Shown here: positions 62,587 through 64,000 of the stretch, in pieces
How the letters are laid out: the number at the start of each line of letters is the position of its first letter
Numbering within the stretch: position 1 is the first letter of the stretch
From: Hyphomonadaceae bacterium
GTDB lineage: Bacteria > Pseudomonadota > Alphaproteobacteria > Caulobacterales > Hyphomonadaceae
Reading direction: 5' to 3'
Assembly: GCA_016714495.1 (NCBI GenBank)
Contig: JADKDU010000004.1
Coordinates: 281,708 to 345,707 of the forward strand
Length of the DNA stretch: 64,000 bases
Program-made: the position numbers and the translations under genes
Notes under the pieces: generated by a model
Seen by the model: the letters and a program-made list of their open reading frames with translations, nothing else
Database searches by the model: none
Told to the model about the DNA's origin: nothing

Positions 62587-64000
62587 ATGCGCGAACAGCT
62601 CGAAAGGCTGTTCGGCAAGCCAGCCAGTGAAAGCTCAAGCGGGGCCAAATCGGTCGGCAAGAGCGCGCCGCGACATCAATCGGATGCGCAGCGTCGATCC
62701 GCACCGTCCGCGGCCCGCAATCGTCGGTTGCGCATGCGTTGCGGCCGGTCGAAGTCGTCAGTCTAAGGCTTTGACGCCGTCGCCGGCGATGGCAGCGGAC
62801 CGCAAACCCGTCCCTGTGATTGATCGCACCGCCGCCAAAATCATCACCGGCGACGCCGCGCTGAATTTGGTTCGCGACAAGTTGCAAGGGATGACATTTC
62901 ACGGTGCAACGCCGCCGCCAACGAGCGTCGCTGAAGCGGAAGAGAGCGCGGTACGGTCCATCGTCACTCGCGGCGGACACATACTTATTGAGCGGGCTGA
63001 ACCCGATGAGACCGGCTACCTAGTTGGATTCGACTTTGGCACGAGCTCGTCGAAGGTCGTGATCCATCAGCCCGGAGCCCAGGATCTCGCTTACGCGCTG
63101 CCGGTGCCCGAGCCTCTTCGGGTCGAGGAACGCGGCCGCCGTCAGGATCATCTCTGGCGCACGGTCGTCTGGTTTAATCCGCAGACCCAGTCATTCTCGC
63201 TTCTGCCGCTGGCTGGCCATCGCCCGATTGAAGGGTTCAAGACCAAGCTGATCCAGTCTGACGGTGATGCGAGGCTGGGACCTGTCAGCGCGATGGAGGC
63301 GGCGACAGCCTATCTGGCGATGCTGTGCGCCTTCACCATCGGCCATCATGCTCTCTATGCGCCGCGCGGCTTCAAGCGTGACCAGCACTACTCGCGCTTC
63401 CATTTCGGCGCGCCGGTCTCCAGTCTGGAAGAGGCGGACTGTGTATCCGCCTTCCGGGTATGCCTTAACGCCGCCATGCAGCTTGCCCCGCGCGCGTCGG
63501 CGCTCGACCTTGTCAGTGTGCAGCAGGCGGTCGCGACTGCAGGAAATGCATCAGAGGTCACCGGCGCGACGCCTTGCCTTCTGTTCGAGGAATTGGCGGC
63601 GGTCGTCGCCGGCTATCGCGCGTCTTCTGATCATCGCCGGGGGCCGCATCTGATTGTCGATGTCGGCGCGTCAACACTCGATATTGCGACGTTTTCCATC
63701 CTTGACGAGCAGAGCCCGGTCCCCGTCTTCTATAGCTCGGTCGAGCTTCTCGGCTCGGACTCCTATGCCGTCGCTCGCGCGCTGGAGGTGTCGTCGGACC
63801 AGTTCGGCAAAGCTTGCCAGGCGCAATGCGAGCAAGTTCTCTACACGACATGGACACGTCGCGATCCTCAGTTCAGGTCCAAGAACGGCATCCCCAAGCC
63901 GCTCATCTTCATCGGCGGCGGACGCCTGAACCGTTTCTATGAGGATATTTTCCAGCGCTACACGACTGCGCTCGAGTCCCACACTCGAACGCCACAGCCG
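62587..64000 (+). CDS. Hsp70/actin-fold ATPase, partial at window end
   Basis: A long frame is open from 62732 to the window edge, with ATG at 62789. It contains the actin/Hsp70 phosphate-1 loop YLVGFDFGTSSSKVVIHQPG and the phosphate-2 region LIVDVGASTLDIATFSILDE. The adenosine-side segment is LIFIGGGRLNRFYEDIF. A likely true start is ATG 62587 (MREQLERLFGKPASES), two bases after the helicase stop, joined by a one-base shift near 62730. The protein is a diverged Hsp70-like ATPase rather than DnaK itself. It is surely co-transcribed with the helicase gene, and the C-terminus is outside the window. Confidence 0.7.

Noticed and set aside
1..64000. CRISPR arrays, rRNA genes, tmRNA
   Set aside because: No regularly spaced repeats and no rRNA or tmRNA signatures were seen in reading the window; only one tRNA is clear.

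Overview
The window looks like chromosomal DNA from a high-GC alphaproteobacterium. The gene order rpoZ - rsh (spoT) - pyrE - pdxJ - acpS - rnc - era, the bactofilin/M23 peptidase pair and the frequent GTG/TTG starts fit Caulobacterales or Hyphomonadaceae-like bacteria. This placement rests on gene order and protein motifs only.

Layout. 1-7.3 kb: small secreted proteins, a SAM methyltransferase, ndk, an acetyltransferase, a MarR regulator with an enoyl-CoA hydratase, and two tandem paralogous exported proteins. 7.6-8.4 kb: a decayed IS630-type transposase. 8.4-14.9 kb: bactofilin and M23 peptidase, peroxiredoxin, a large AsmA/DUF3971-type protein, and a SRPBCC protein. 15-23.9 kb: tRNA-Gly, a family 5 uracil-DNA glycosylase, a NYN protein, then the rpoZ-rsh-pyrE-pdxJ-acpS-rnc-era block. 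23.8-28.7 kb: a minus-strand photolyase/flavoprotein/DUF1365/cyclopropane-synthase cluster. 28.7-39.6 kb: phhA, hspQ, ppx, rlmE, a HAD phosphatase, guaB, a double-TIR protein, rsmB and guaA.

39.6 kb to the end: a genomic island that starts at the 3' end of guaA with a P4-type tyrosine integrase and an AlpA-type regulator. It carries an intact IS256-family element with an 8-bp target duplication, a chromate/oxidative-stress module (exported Fe-SOD plus ChrA), and a beta-propeller protein. Next comes a minus-strand run of DUF1259 - SOD - LamG-like lipoprotein - iron-type ABC importer, divergent from an OmpR-type two-component system. The island ends here with an AbiE-type toxin-antitoxin pair and a SNF2/RapA-type helicase followed by an Hsp70/actin-fold ATPase that runs off the window. 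The intergenic DNA before the response regulator holds two copies of an 18-bp box in opposite orientation. A third copy lies before an island lipoprotein gene 11 kb away, so the two-component system probably controls several island genes.

Quality warning. Many genes, including essential ones (ndk, guaA), carry single-base indels or C-to-T type nonsense changes. Lesions are densest between about 50 and 63 kb. Uncorrected sequencing error is the simplest explanation for the core genes; real decay of the island is also possible. Broken genes are reported over their full reconstructed extent.
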